From Euwallacea fornicatus (Eukaryota > Arthropoda > Insecta > Coleoptera > Curculionidae), in NCBI RefSeq assembly GCF_040115645.1, contig NC_089548.1, forward strand, positions 4,836,001 to 4,900,000: a stretch of 64,000 bases of DNA, given 5' to 3'. Below the pieces are notes generated by a model. The model worked only from the letters and a program-made list of their open reading frames with translations. It did not search any database and was not told the DNA's origin. Each line of letters starts with the position of its first letter. Positions within the stretch are counted from its first letter, which is position 1. Shown piece after piece: positions 13,194 through 26,722 of this stretch. A program made the position numbers and the translations under genes.

Positions 13194-14420
13194 GTAAGTT
13201 TCTATTTTTCATTTTTCCTCTTAAAGCCAAATTCGGGAGGTTTTAATTCCACCATACGACGACATTTTGACCCAAGTGTAAGTTGTATTTATTAACAAAT
13301 GGACGGTTTTCCCCGGATATACTGCGGGTAGTGATTAGTGTATTAAAATTATTATTATGCCTAATCCTGTTCTGAAATTTCTAAAAATTCTGAAAATATT
13401 GAAAAACTCTTAGGTATTATGCAGGTGCAAGATTTCCATACCTATAAACAATTGTAATGTATCCTTATGTTAAGTCTATGTACATCACCATATCTTTAGT
13501 AATATACTTTTTTATACTTAAGAGTTTAGTACCCTTTATTCTCAAAAACATCTGGCTTTACGTAACAGAACTTTCATCCCTTTTATTTGTAAGAACTAGA
13601 GTTTATGCACAACCCCCTTTTCCTAAATTCCTATGACTGCAACATCCCAATAAAAAATGAATTTCTTCATTTTTCAATCTCATCATTCATCTAAATATCA
13701 CACTTTCAAAAAGAGACAATAAATTAGTGGATAATTGCCCTAGTAACCTTATTCGTGTTAACCTTCCGTTTTAATTCTCAAAAACTTGTAACACTTGTAA
13801 ACCGTCCAACCCAAACAGGAAAACAGCCACATGCGTGGTAGAATTCACAGTCCTAAAAGCGCCAGAGTGACAAAATTTTCTGCCTAAAAATGTAAGGACA
13901 TCGTAATACCCTAAGCCAGTACAATTGGCGGGGCATGAGATATTTTTAAGAGAAAATGAATCTCAGCGACGTCTGCCGCGGAGAGATCAAGAATTTATAG
14001 GCACCGGACGCAAAATCCTTAAAACATACAATGTTTGTTAGTGGATAAAAATTCCACACACCGCTGGAACTAGACATCCAGTGTGGTCGTACAAAGAAAA
14101 TTTATTTTCGTTGGGATTATCGTCAACAAAAGAAAGTAAATCCTCTCTTCGTCGAATTGTGGCGTTGACGTGTATTTCCTTAACAGTATTCTTCATTTTT
14201 TGTAAAGCTGATTGAGGTACATTATTTAACAGTGAAATAAATTACTTCCTAAGTTGCTTTTAAGTTTGCTATTCTAAGTATGACCAAGTGGAAAATCCCC
14301 GCACCACGTGCCTGCCTCTCGCCCCAAATTCCCTATCCTAAATCTGAAAGAAAATTTTAGTTTTAGTTTTTCGAAGCCCGGTTCCCCGGTGTTTTATCTG
14401 TGATAATCAACTAGTGCAAA

Positions 14421-17400
14421 ATGACGACACCTGAGGTGATTAAGGCTGAATACATGTCCAGTTTAGCAGACTTGACTTTCAACAGCAAGCATCTAATCAA
14501 TGTTTTAACCATGCTCGCGGAAGAAAACTTGCCCAACGCAAAGATTATAGTACAGGCGATTGAAGAGCATTTGGCTAAGGTTAATATCTCATTTGTTATT
14601 TTAGTAGTATGTAGTTTGAAGAAAAGGCTTTTTCAGAAAATAACTCAGGTCCTTTATCCAAATAACTATTAGTATCCTAAGTTTACTCAGCTACATCATA
14701 CATTTTAAGTTTAAAATAATCAAACTTCCTAGATGTAGTTAATTCAAAATTGAGTTAACCTGAGTAACTTCTTGAAGATGCCTGATATTTGTATCAAAGT
14801 TTAAGTCAATATTTTTATTATGGGGGTCCAAATAAGTGCTTTCTAGAGCTGGCCAGTGTTTATAAATATTTATTCAATTTTAATGTATTAGGAATAAATC
14901 TCTTCTAAAATATGTATAGATAATTATTGCATCTTCAATTCCACATTGATCGCCAAAGATTTCTTTTCTCTCTTTGTTGGTAAAGGCAAAAAATTCCTAA
15001 ACAAGAATCAACCCTCAAATATTGATATGTCTAAGGAGTAATTTTGATACATTCAATGTAAAATACTTGCATTACTCGCAAACCCTGTATTTTTTCCCTC
15101 TTATCCTTATTATCGCAAATATATATATATAGGACATATCAGTTTGTTCCTCCTTAAACGATGTCCTCTCTCTAACTTATCTTGTAAACTTTTACTTGTT
15201 TTGGGGAACTTTTACAAATAAACTTTAGAATGATGAAATTATTCTTATCGAAATGATAGATCTAGAAACGATTATAGGGGCGTTGCCGCCTTATTTTCTT
15301 TCTCTAATCTATTTGAAAAAAACTGACGATGAAACTAGAACAGTATTTTAAAATTAAAGAGTTAACCAACCCAATGTAACTTGGGTGTAGAAACAACTTA
15401 TCTAGAATTACAGCCCCTTCTGATTCCTCAAATTTGATCTATTACTATGTTGACTTGTCCAAATGAGTATTAACTTTGTCTTTTGGCCTGCCTGGGGTAA
15501 GTACCTGTGTTAATAGCCATTTTCTATATGGAAATGTAGAAGCACTTCGTATAAGACGGACAACATATGACTAACTTTGATCTTATATTCAAAAAAGAAG
15601 GGTATAAGTTAGATACCCACAAAGTGACAGATCCTTGTGTGCCTTGTGTAAAGCTGAGGTCACTTCAGCCATTACTAACACAAATACTTTTATTATCCAT
15701 TAACATTTACAAATCTATGACAAATATAACAAATTTTTCGACTTGCGAAAATTCTCCGAAAGCAAGAACGTATTCAAAGTGGAATCACGTAGCTGGAAAT
15801 GTATTTTCGGGGCCAGGCTGCGTGTCGAAGTAAATGTCTCCTTTGATTCGACACTTATTGGTTGTTCCACACATTTTATAGATCAGAACCGGGATTCCGA
15901 TATTAATATTTTGGGCCGGAATCCTGGGATTGGATTCCTTACTACTATCTTTCCTTTTGTCAATTTTGATGCTTTAAATTTAACATTAAATGTTAAATAA
16001 TGTTATACTAATGTTACGCTATGCATATCAGTGCCACAAAATGTCAACTATAGCCTGCCTTTGCTAAGTAAAGCAGTTATCAGAGTTACTGCTATCACTA
16101 CGATAGAAGTGTAAAAGGCGTTTTACAAATTACATGCGTTGACATCTCGATTGAAAAAGGTAAAGTTAAATAATTTTTCCACTTTTCGAGATTCTCTTGT
16201 TTTTTATTTTATTTAAGTCTTATCTTGTTTATCAGGTAAAGGGCTTAACAAAACATGTAATAATAATTTTCTTTATTACCAACAAAATAGTCCATTGCAT
16301 CACTAAGCAACGTCACAAAATAGTGTTTTAGGCACCTCAATGGCATATCTCATTATAATGAAGTATACAAGGTGATTAACGATAACGGTATAGACGTATT
16401 TAGAGAAGCACACGGGGTCCTTCCTCAAATCTGATACAGAACCCAAACATATATTCTATTATCTCGCAGAAATAGTTTCACTAATGTCATGTAGTGAATG
16501 CGTTTTCATTAATTTAATTTTAACCTACTTCATTCGTTGGGCCGCCGTGTATGATTTTAACTGTTAAAAAAGTTTGAGGTTTAATTTGAAATATTTAGCA
16601 GTTGAAAATCTTGCATAAAGCACTTATTTGGGCACTTACCTATTTCTTTTTGTTTCAAATTAAAGAGGAAGTTGTGTGGTAAAGTTTGATCAATATGTCC
16701 AAAATAAAATGTGACTTTTCGATCTCTCTTGCAACATTTTTTGTTACGTTTGTAAACGTTTAAATCTGAGAGTGGAATTTGGTAATTGATGGTGTGCAAT
16801 ATGAGTATATAGAAAAATAACATTCCTCATGCGCTTTGAATTTAAATTATTATTTTAGAATTTCTCATAGTTGATATGCATTTGAGCATGTTTGAAAATA
16901 ACTCTTACAACTAACAATGCATTCGTGGTGTTTTTGAACCCACCCTATCCAGGGATTCTTGACATTGCTCTGTATTCTATAGCAGAAACCGACAAACAAT
17001 TCAAATTATCTTCGGACGATAATGGGATATTCGCTTTTCTTATGGATATACCTAAATGATTGTGTTGAATAATCCATAATTTTTCGGCGAGGCGTATTAT
17101 ACAATTGACAGTCAATAATGTTTAATCATTAAACAGATTTTTGTGCAATCGATTTCAAGAGATAAAGTACGATATTTTCATCATTGATGGACTATAAACG
17201 TTACTTTTACACAGCTGACACTTTTGGTGATTCTCTAACTTGCAGAAAGGCTATAGAAATGCGCGGAGAGCAAGAAGCGAAACGTAAAATCATTAAAATC
17301 TAGAAGATTTAAAGAGCCAAGCTCAGTTGTTCCCATTCCGTTCTGAATAAAGTCATTAAACACTATCAGAGGATTTCAAGAGTTTGCTTATTTCATTGTG

Positions 17401-20400
17401 GGAATTTAAGTCTACCTTTACAAAATTATTATGACAATTTATAAATATTGCTGTTTATACTAGATAAGAAAATTTTCGTGGAAAGGATCGATTCAAAAAC
17501 ATCGTAAATGGACTGTATTATATACAAGTCGCGTTTTCTCTTTCCAAATATAGGTCGCTGTTGACGTCAAATTGCCAATTTTATACCTAGTTGACTGTAT
17601 AGTGAAGAACGTTGGACAAATGTATACCAGCATCTTCAGCCAAAACATTGCATCCACGTTTTGCACAGTTTTTAAAGTGGTAAGTTTCTATTTTACAAAA
17701 TGTTCATACGTAGATTCACCAACATAGTTGAAATAGAAATAGGCATCAAAATCATAACAATATGTTAAAAATTACATGTAATTAGTAGTTAAAAAAATGA
17801 ATTTAACATTCGTTACCAGGAATTGTTCATTTGGCCAAATAAAATATATTTAATAGATTTATTGTTCTAATTATTTATTCATATTATTTATCCTGTACCT
17901 TATGGAACTTAAGAATACATCTATTATTTGGTAAGGTCGACGAGAAGACCCGACTTGAAATGTTCAAACTGCGTCAAACATGGAACGACGTATTCCCTCA
18001 AATGAAACTTTATGCAATTGACGTGCAAATTCATCAAATTGATCCAGCATGGCCAGTTACTGCCCAGCCCGCAAATAACATTAATCTCAATTCCAGATTT
18101 CTGATAAACTCTGTAAGTACTTTCCCTGCTGCATCACTCGCAAAATAACTAAATGAGTAATTACCTTTGAATGTCAGACGTGTATAAATCAAGCCAATAA
18201 CAGTCAGAAAACAGAACCTTCGGCTACTCCGGGCCCAGTTTCTGTAAAACCAGCTTTGTCGGCTATTTCAGCCCCTTCTGCTGATATGGAGACGTTACTA
18301 ATGCAAGAGCAATTGATACAGAAACAAAAAGAATTACTGGTTTTACAGAGGAAGACTTTGGAACTTGAAGTGTTGCAGACCCAAGTCAAGTTGCAAGAAC
18401 AGATAAAAGCTGGGGGCCGACGGCCTCCAATTAGTACTGTGAGTATTGTCTGATAAGGTTTTCGAAACGGTAAAACATTGAGTAAACCATTCTAGAATAT
18501 CCTTTTGAAACCTGAAGTAGCCAATCAACTAATTCCTGAAGTGGTCACTAACAAAGTTAAGCCTTCGGATATTGTAAGTTCGACTAATATAATTTCAATT
18601 CCAAGGAACTTTTGTGTGATTGTATGTTTTTCCCAGGAATATCGCTCTTATAGTCAACCAAAAATCAAACCCGTAAATCCAGCCTTGCCTTCGACTCGTC
18701 CAAGCAGAGATCCCAGGTTAATACGTCGACAGCAGCAACAAAAGTTGGAACAAGTGGCTCAAGAAGCGCCAGTTGTCACTACAACTTCTAGTGTGCACGA
18801 TCAAAAAGTTGCAGTTCTTGAAAGTAATAAAAATCTACATAATAAATCGAGTGTAAGAGATATCCCTAGAGACCCTCGCTTAACAAAGAGAGGCCACAAA
18901 AAATCAAAATTCTTATCCAAATCCCGCGAGCCATTTTCCGATCAGAAGTCGCGTAATGTCGATAAACTTACGGGCGCTTTCCCCAAACTAAACCCTAACT
19001 CTAGTAATAGCTTGCCTAGTGGCGATTTAGATTCGCCCCTGAAAATTAAACGATTGCCGGATAAACACAGGAAACGTGAAAAACCGCGCGAATTCGATGG
19101 TGCCTCGTCCAGCAAAAGGGGAAAGATGCAAAACTCTAATAAGGAAGCCAGAAAGGAAGAATCCTTGCAGACTAAGAATGAAGTCCCTGATAATTTCGTG
19201 AAGAGCGTAGAGAACACGAATTGGAATTATGTGGGGCCCAATTTGGCGGGAAACACGGCCTCTATCGAGGACGAAGATTTGCGTTTAGCGTCGACGAGCA
19301 GTCAGAATGATAATTCCATTAAAGTTAATAGTGAATCAGTTGCACCAAAGCAAAAATGTAAGTACGATTTTAATTAAAGAAATGCAGCTTTCACGAAATA
19401 GATATAGATAATTCAAAAGAATAATTTCGATTCGATTTTTTTTACTATATTAGATTGGTGCGGGTTATACAGTTCTCGGAATGCATCAAGAAAATTCTCC
19501 TGAGCTTTTATTATTACTCATCTAGTGCAAAGTTATCTGAGTAATACTTGACCTTCATATGTGTCAATTTCAAATGCCTTTCTTAACGTCAAAGATAGCT
19601 AATGCCATCTCAGCTATAGAAGAAAATAGCTCGGAATACGGGTTGGCTTTAATTGCGGATGTATGATATATTCAGTTTTTCGATGGCAGTATAAGGATAG
19701 CGTTTCCTTTAATAATTGGTGACATCTACCATTTTTTTTAAATTCAGTTGTAAATAGGTGCTGTGTTTATGCTGTATTTGCGTGCCGGTGTTACTTTGCA
19801 CAGATGTTTCAATGCTCTCCACAATCCAGCAAAAAAATTGTGGCAGTTGCATATTAACAAATGACACAATATTTGGTTTCACCGACTATTTACTAAATTT
19901 GCACATGATTTTTTAGCTCTTGAACCACCTCCACCACATATGTCCTCTTCCTTAAAGAAACCAATGGATGTAGATCTGAGACCACGACACCATCGCCTTT
20001 CTCCCACTTTGCCTAAAAAGCGAACCTCACCTGAGGTCTCCGACCAACCATCAAAGAAAAGCAGGAGTTTTGATGTGTATGTTTTACGTTTTTGGGGATA
20101 TTGCAAGTTTTTAATTAGTCGTTTATTTGAATATTTCAGTTTATTTGGAAGCGAAGACACTGATTTACGACAAATTGCCGTTCAAGCTGAAGAGGCTCGC
20201 GAAAATGGAGTCGTTGATAGACCTACAACACCTCCCCCGCCGATTATTTCTGCAGAAAAATCAATTGAAAATTCTGTTAGACGGGCTTTACCTGCATCAC
20301 CGATAAGGAGTGATTTGGATGCCGTCAGGGCCAAGTTGGCCAATGTCACCAATAGGGATAAAGTATTGAGTAGACCATGTAAGTTTCTTTCACTTTTCTT

Positions 20401-23400
20401 GGTTTTCATTGGCTACAATTCTAACAGTATTGTTGCATCAACAATCGTCACAATAGTCAGGTCGTTATTGTAGCAACAACTAATATTTCTCACGTACCGT
20501 GAAAAGGAAATAATTAAAACTCAAACATTAATTACTGAAAGATGAAACATACAGTTACGAGTCCCCATCACCCTACCTACTCTGTCGCCCGTCAGACACA
20601 CAGAAAGAAATCAAAAAGGAAATAAACTAACTTAAATAATACATATACGTGCTCAGATCACACTGTAAGAAATTTGGTGAATTATTTCGGTTACTAGGCG
20701 GCGAATTTTACTTGATAGGTGTCAAGGGTTCAATCAAAAGGGATCCTGGGAATGTCTCTCCTGTCCCTTCCTCCCTAACAAGTACTAGCTTAAACTTTTC
20801 TTTTCATATTTTGAATCACAGCAAAGCCTAATCTAACCCATTTGAGTAGCACTGAGGACCGTATAAAATGCTTCGTTTCATTGATGATGAATGGTTTGGC
20901 AAGAGCCCCCAAATTGCACATTAAACACCACACCGTTGATTGATTAGCATCGGTTTTAACACATCAAAGAATTTCAGCGTGCAAATTTCCTCTTCTGGAA
21001 AAAGCTTCTGCATTTTTCAATCGAAGAATAGTGGGAACATTAAGGTGACATCGACGTCGAGGTTGAGTTTACCCGCTACTAAATCCGTTCTTTTTTTGTC
21101 CCGTATGTTTACCTGCGGTGGAGGCTTTACCAAGGCCATTTTGGAACGAAATTTCACTGAAATTATCATAGTCCATAAAAGTTATCCCTCTGTTATCATA
21201 CAATCGAATATATTTCGCAATCCCATCTATGGAAATAGATTTATTGGTTTCTTTTTGTTGAATTGTCAGCTCTTAAAGATTTTGTCCAGAGTATCCGCAA
21301 GCGAAACTTCTAAAAATGACCACACACCTCGGTTGTTCTTGCTGTTGTAACCAGGGTCGGACTGGATGCTTTTCTTGAAGATTTGACGGTGTTACAATGC
21401 GCTTTCTTACGCCCCTCCAATTATTTCTGCCAAGTCAGTTCAAGTTAGTCTAAACCGAGCCCTTCAGTTACTTCTTCAATGGAACTGATCGAAATGCCTA
21501 TTATTCAACCGTAGCGGTGGAGTCTCCATTTTTTGCGGAGCAACTTGGTGAGAATTCAATATCTTGTCTTTCTCATTACACAACGATTATGGAGAATGCG
21601 GTTAACCTTTTATAGATGCAGAAACTACAAATGAAAACTCATCATCGCTGCTGATATTGGAGACGCTACCGAATCATTCTTCACGGTCTTTCTTGATTCC
21701 GCACAGTTCTTCTCTAAACGGTCAAGTCAGGATTTTTGTTAGAATTTGTTTGCCTCCCTCGGTGGTCATGCGACCCGATCGGACAACTTCCTCTTTCTCT
21801 GAAGATATTCTAACTTCGGATTATTCGTTTATGGGCATCTTTTGGTTTGCTGCATTGGCTTGATGAAACTTATTCTCTTGGGGAGAAAATGATTAATATT
21901 TAATACTGCAATGAAAATTGCAAACCAAGCAAGAACAAGTAGAATAAGAAGGGGATTTCCTTGGGGGTTACGAAACGAAAAATTTTAAATAATCAGTGGC
22001 GTTTCGGACCGTTGTATTGAAGACATTTTTAAAACCATTCTGTTACTTATCTGTATCGTTTTAGTCGAGTCTTGTTATCAAACAAAAAATAAAAATTCTT
22101 TAGGAACATATGTGTTTCATTTTATATATGGCCCAGGGTGTTTTCCAATAGCTATATTTAGGGATTACTGTATTACTGGCAATCAGGGTTTGAAAATTTG
22201 GATATTTACACAGTGTTAAAAACAGTTACGAAAATCTGGAAGGTTACATCAGGCACATTCTACACATTCACATATAAGGTAAATATGGAAATAATTTTTA
22301 TTATAATTAGTTATACTTTATTTTTGTTTTATTATAATTAGACACGTTAACAAAGTTCGTAGATGGACATATTTGTTTTAAAAAAATGTTTTTTATGGAT
22401 CTGGCACTGTGAAAAAGATTTATCTGACGAAAAGCCTCCTTTCCTTCTCTTCCTATACTCAAAATTCGTCAGACTCGACGTTCTTGAGTATTTAAAACTT
22501 TCTATTCCGCGGAATTATAACGAATCCAACTCTATTGCTCTTTCTTAAGTCTTCACTAGAGACTATTTAGAAAAACGATATGAAATTTTGTGTTAAAAAT
22601 ATAGAATACGCTCCTGGAGTAGCGGCTCAGACTTTTGTAACACGTTGTATAGATATCAAAATTTTAATAAATTAAAGGAAATTCGCAGCTCAATCTGCTT
22701 AACGCGATTCTAAACAGTGAAATTCGACTTTTCAATCACCGAACAACATAGTCAGAGTGCAAAATGTGCATTTACAGTTTGCACATTTTCCTAGCAATTG
22801 TTGTTGCTGACAGGCTCTAGGAAGCACCATTGGAATTTGATTTAACTTTAATGAAGGAGAACTAATACGAGAAAAATATATAGTGTCCAAGGTACAAACG
22901 TGAATGTTGAGAAATATCAAACACTATGCTCAATAAAACCGAAATCAAATTAAAATGTACTAGATATTTACTTAGCAAGTGCGAGAAGTGGTACTTTACC
23001 ATAAGGTGGTTGCAGTCGACCTAACGACAGGAAACTGAGCTCAGTCAGAAACCGCACGGATCAGTTTTACCGCACGCATATCAAATATAACAATTTTGAC
23101 ACTGAGGCGTGCGCACTTGCATTTGCGAGCTGTAAAACTTTTCGCAGAGGCAGTTTACAAATTACCTTTTTGAATGTTTTCAGTAGTTCCTGAAAAAATT
23201 AAAATTACTGAAATTTATTTTTCGTTTTTGCCTGCGACAATAAGATATCTTTAAATTAAGGACACCTTGCAATTGCCACCTTTCTTCATTCGCGAAACTG
23301 AATTAGTGAAATTTCTGTATATATGTTTCTAAACAAATTCAATGCCATATGATAAAGTATATCTTTTTATAGAATAAATGTTTAAGATCAGTAAAATAAG

Positions 23401-26400
23401 AAGTTAAAGGAAATAAATTTGATGATGTCACTAAGCTGAAACGACATATAGAAAAAAACTAATGCGAATTTGCAGGTAACGAACAGTATCAATAGTAAAA
23501 TAGTATTTCAAAGATCTTATTAAAAGGGGACAGAGAAAAAAAATAAAACGCGTTTTTCAAAGGTTTGGAATTCACACAAAAACTTTTGTTAAAGCGATAA
23601 TCATCCAACATAGTTGCAACATTTAGCCATTTTTAGTATGAAATTTAAACGAATGTACATTTATTAGACGAATATGCGAGTTAATCACACCCATCTTGCC
23701 CTTCTTTCTATTTTATCCTGGATATGCCCATTTCAGCCGCATTTTGAAATATACAGTAATTTCGGCCAATTTCGATACATGTCTCGTGCATCAGAGGTAT
23801 CGGCTCCTGATGGGAGCTTCTTGAACACAGTCTACGATAGTACAACAAAGAGATTTTGTGATTGTCAATTATCGTTGAATTCGAATTTAATCTATTTTAG
23901 CTAACTTTGAGGTATCAAATGTCATCTCCCAATCGTTGGTAGCCGCGCCCACCACTGGGGGCTATCAAGTCCAGCTGCCTCCCAACTTGCCCTCCACAAC
24001 TGCGCCGCAGGTACCTGCTATGCCTCTGTTGAACATAAATGAGCTTTTCCAGAAGCTCGTCGCTTCTGGGGTTGTTAAAACTCAGGAAAAACCTCAAGGA
24101 CATTTTCAGGAATCGGCTCCTATCCCTTTACTTACGCATAACAGAGTTTCTGAGCGAGGTACTATATAAGATTAACTGGATTTTATGATTTTTAAAAACA
24201 ACTTTGTTTCTTTAGCCCCTGCGAAACCTCACCAGCAAAAAAATAGAAAACCTCAAAGGCGCAAGTTGCCCAAAATACTAAAGCCTCTGACTTTTAACAA
24301 ACCGGAAACTTTGAAAATCCGCCAAGAGGCGCTTTATAATACCATGTATACAGGCATGCAGTGCTCAAGCTGCGGAATGCGATTCCCTCTTGAGGCCAGT
24401 ATGTGGTATAGTCAACATCTAGACTGGCACTTCAGGCAGAATAGACGTGGCAAGAAGAATTCTAGGGTAGCAAATAGCAGGAAATGGTACTATTCATTGA
24501 AAGATTGGAAAAATTATGAAGAGCTGGAAGATATTGAGGAACGGGGTATGGGGATTTTTTTCCATAATTTTAGACGAGTGTTTGCACTTTTGTTTCTTTA
24601 CAGAGAAAAATTACTTTGATCAACAACAACAACAAGCCGAAGTGGCAGACGAGATCGATGAAGAGATTGAAATTCCCACAGTTTCAGCCGATCCCAAGTC
24701 AACCGATGAACATTGCTACATGTGTAGAGATACCTTTGAGCAGTTTTTCAATGAAGAGAAGGAAGAATGGCATCTGCGCAACGCCATTAGAATGGAGGAT
24801 AAGACTTATCATCCAGCTTGTTACGAGGATTATCAAAAGTCAATTCTCAATAACACATTGAATGACAGCAAAAATGAAGAGGAAGATTCCCAGAATGACT
24901 TGATTCCGGGGCTTGAAATCGCCCTGGACGATAAAGATGATGATGAAGAGATTGTTTCATTGATTGATGATGCTGAAGAGGTCCCGGAAGATGCTCTTAG
25001 TCCTGCAAAGGAAGAAGAAGGTATGGTCTTGAAGCAATTCTTTGCATTTGGGTGCTTAATGCATAAGAATCTTAGAATTAGAAAAAAAGGTTAAATCAGG
25101 AAATCTTTGGAAAATATTGTTAAAAAGTTATCACTATTCGGCAAATACATCTTCTGTTTCTTGATCTTGAGTAAACGGAAAAGTATTTTTTACCGTTCAC
25201 TTTACAGCACGAATAGCAAAGGGGCGTGTGCCAATATGAGGCTTCTGTAGGTATTTGACATTGTAAAACTTTTTACCACACTTGTGTGTGTAAAGTTGTT
25301 TGTATACCAAGCGAAGAAAGTAACGCTTAATGTACGAATCTTTTTTGCGAGTTATGTTTACCAAAACTATAGACCATATACAAAAAAAAAAGAAACAAAA
25401 AACTGTTTATCAAACCGAGGCTCAAGCCTAGATTATTGCAGCAAAAAATCGACCCTATTTCCTTCTTGCAAATCTGTACGTGATTCGCATTTCGTGATAT
25501 TTTGTCGAATATTATTCCTCAAATTAACAACTTTTGGTCATTTTGGAGACAAGCTGCAGCTAAGTTATTGGTACAAAGACATTTTGCTTAATTAACTAAT
25601 GTTAATAGCGCAATAAATCTTATAACCAGAGCAGTCCATTGCATGTCTCATCACTATTTTGTTTTCCCTAATACACTTGTGGATTAGCATTTATTTTCAT
25701 TACTCTCCGTTAATGATACTTATTTTTGTAGTAGGTCGATTTATGCCACACATTGATTTTTAGAATTATGTACATAATGAGTTTTCCTCTCATACATACT
25801 GTTAGGTTTGTTAGGTAATTACTTTCTTTTCATCTTTAGTAAATAAAATATTTAGAACGTTGCTATGCATTGAGTAATTAACTCGTAAAATGTAAAATTT
25901 TGAATAAATAATTATTAACAGTGGCTCCGGAAGATGATGGCGATGACGATGACGTTATCTTGAATGAAGTGGCCCCTGTCAGAATCGTTGTAGACGATGA
26001 TGATGATGAAGTTCCCTTAACGGAGAACAATGAGCCAGTAGTCATTAAACAAGAGAAGCTTGTTTTAGACGATGATGGTTTTATGGACGTTGATGAAATC
26101 ATTACGCTAAAAGAAATCGGACAAGTGAAGATAAAGAGTGAACCTGTCGAAGATGGTAAACATCACTTAATTTTCTTTAATGAACCACTGATTTACTTTA
26201 CCTTTTTCCTTTACTTACTTACCTTTTTCCCAATACTTTGCAAGCTCGAAACAGTCAAGGTACTTCAGTGAATTTCTTTAGTGCATTTTCATGAACTAAT
26301 AATACTCTCTTATAGATTTCCGGGTTGCAGACATAGAGCACAACTCAGACAAAAGAACTGAGGATGAAGATTTGATCAAAGTAACGCCCTGTGAAAAGAA

Positions 26401-26722
26401 TTTTGTCCCAGTGACATCACATCTCCAGCTAATAACTTCAATGGATGGAAATATAGAATTAAGCGCCCCTACCAACGCGCATTCCACTATAAGTGGAGGA
26501 AATAAGATTAAAATAAACATTTCAAAGCCATTACCTGTGATAACCCCTAAGGAAACTAGTGAGACTGGTGATAATAGTGATGTAATAGTGAAAGCTAGTG
26601 AAATCCCCATGGAAGAGCTTGATATTCTGAACTATAAACCTGCTCTTCAAAATGTGCCCCTGAAAAAGTTACCTCCTGTCCAGAAATGCACCGAGCTGAC
26701 CGGATTATGCTCTATAATGTGA
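14421..26722 (+). CDS. Pcf11: Pre-mRNA cleavage complex II protein Pcf11, copy A
   Basis: Thirteen coding exons join without a break: 14421-14579, 17554-17679, 17936-18112, 18178-18438, 18496-18573, 18637-19357, 19917-20076, 20140-20378, 23901-24158, 24216-24545, 24604-25020, 25922-26155, 26316-26722 (1188 residues). A UTR intron precedes them (acceptor about 14366). Pcf11 binds the phosphorylated RNA polymerase II tail and works in 3'-end cleavage and termination. Residues 1-154 form the CTD-interacting domain (SLADLTFNSK, LAEENLPNAK, LYLVDCIVKNVGQMYTS, FKLRQTWNDVFP). A Gln/Lys coiled coil follows at about 192-240, then DPRL motifs. Zinc finger 1 (CSSCGMRF...HLDWH) starts near 777 and zinc finger 2 (CYMCRDTF...YHPAC) near 875; between and beyond them are acidic stretches. 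The central linker exon seems missing: a decayed version lies inverted in intron 8. Confidence 0.93.
15475..16612. other. Copy-A-specific segment in Pcf11 intron 1
   Basis: Sequence matching copy B stops near 15475 (after ttgtccaaatgagt) and resumes near 16612 (aagcacttatttg); copy B runs straight through at about 31305-31320. The extra 1.1 kb contains a perfect 21-bp palindrome (10-bp arms ATTTAACATT/AATGTTAAAT) at 15978-15998. It carries no gene I can recognise. It is either an insertion in A or a deletion in B. Confidence 0.55.
20077..20139 (+). other. 63-nt stop-free, in-frame intron 7 of Pcf11-A
   Basis: The intron between exons 7 and 8 is exactly 21 codons long and has no stop in the coding frame. 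Retention would insert a hydrophobic, aromatic-rich segment (reading YVLRFWGYCKFLI...) between FDV and LFGSED. Copy B keeps the same length and openness at 34121-34183 with very few changes. GT-AG borders are present, so splicing is still the default reading. Confidence 0.6.
20700..21880 (-). pseudogene. Inverted, decayed Pcf11 central exon inside intron 8 of copy A
   Basis: Read on the minus strand, this stretch contains Pcf11-like linker sequence: KSISIDGIAKYIRLYDN, then ITFMDYDNFSEISFQNG, and farther on KHFIRSSVLLK. It is broken by stops and frameshifts: GVFNVQFGG sits out of frame with its neighbours. The same block is present in copy B at about 34740-36060 in the same inverted orientation. 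It lies exactly where the missing central exon would be expected, between exons 8 and 9, but on the wrong strand. The match to Pcf11 linker repeats (I-D-G followed by F-G) is from memory of insect homologues. The match between the two copies is directly visible. Edges are approximate. Confidence 0.7.
23787..24114. repeat. Near-identical tract shared with copy B (gene-conversion candidate, A side)
   Basis: 328 bases spanning the end of intron 8 and most of exon 9 differ from 41191-41518 at only two positions, and the two tracts have the same length. The sequence immediately before it in the intron and after it in exon 9 differs at many positions. The sharp edges are unlike the gradual divergence elsewhere. 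Confidence 0.8.

Noticed and set aside
20940..21350. 136-codon plus-strand ORF in Pcf11-A intron 8
   Set aside because: It is the antisense shadow of the inverted Pcf11 relic and is not open in copy B.
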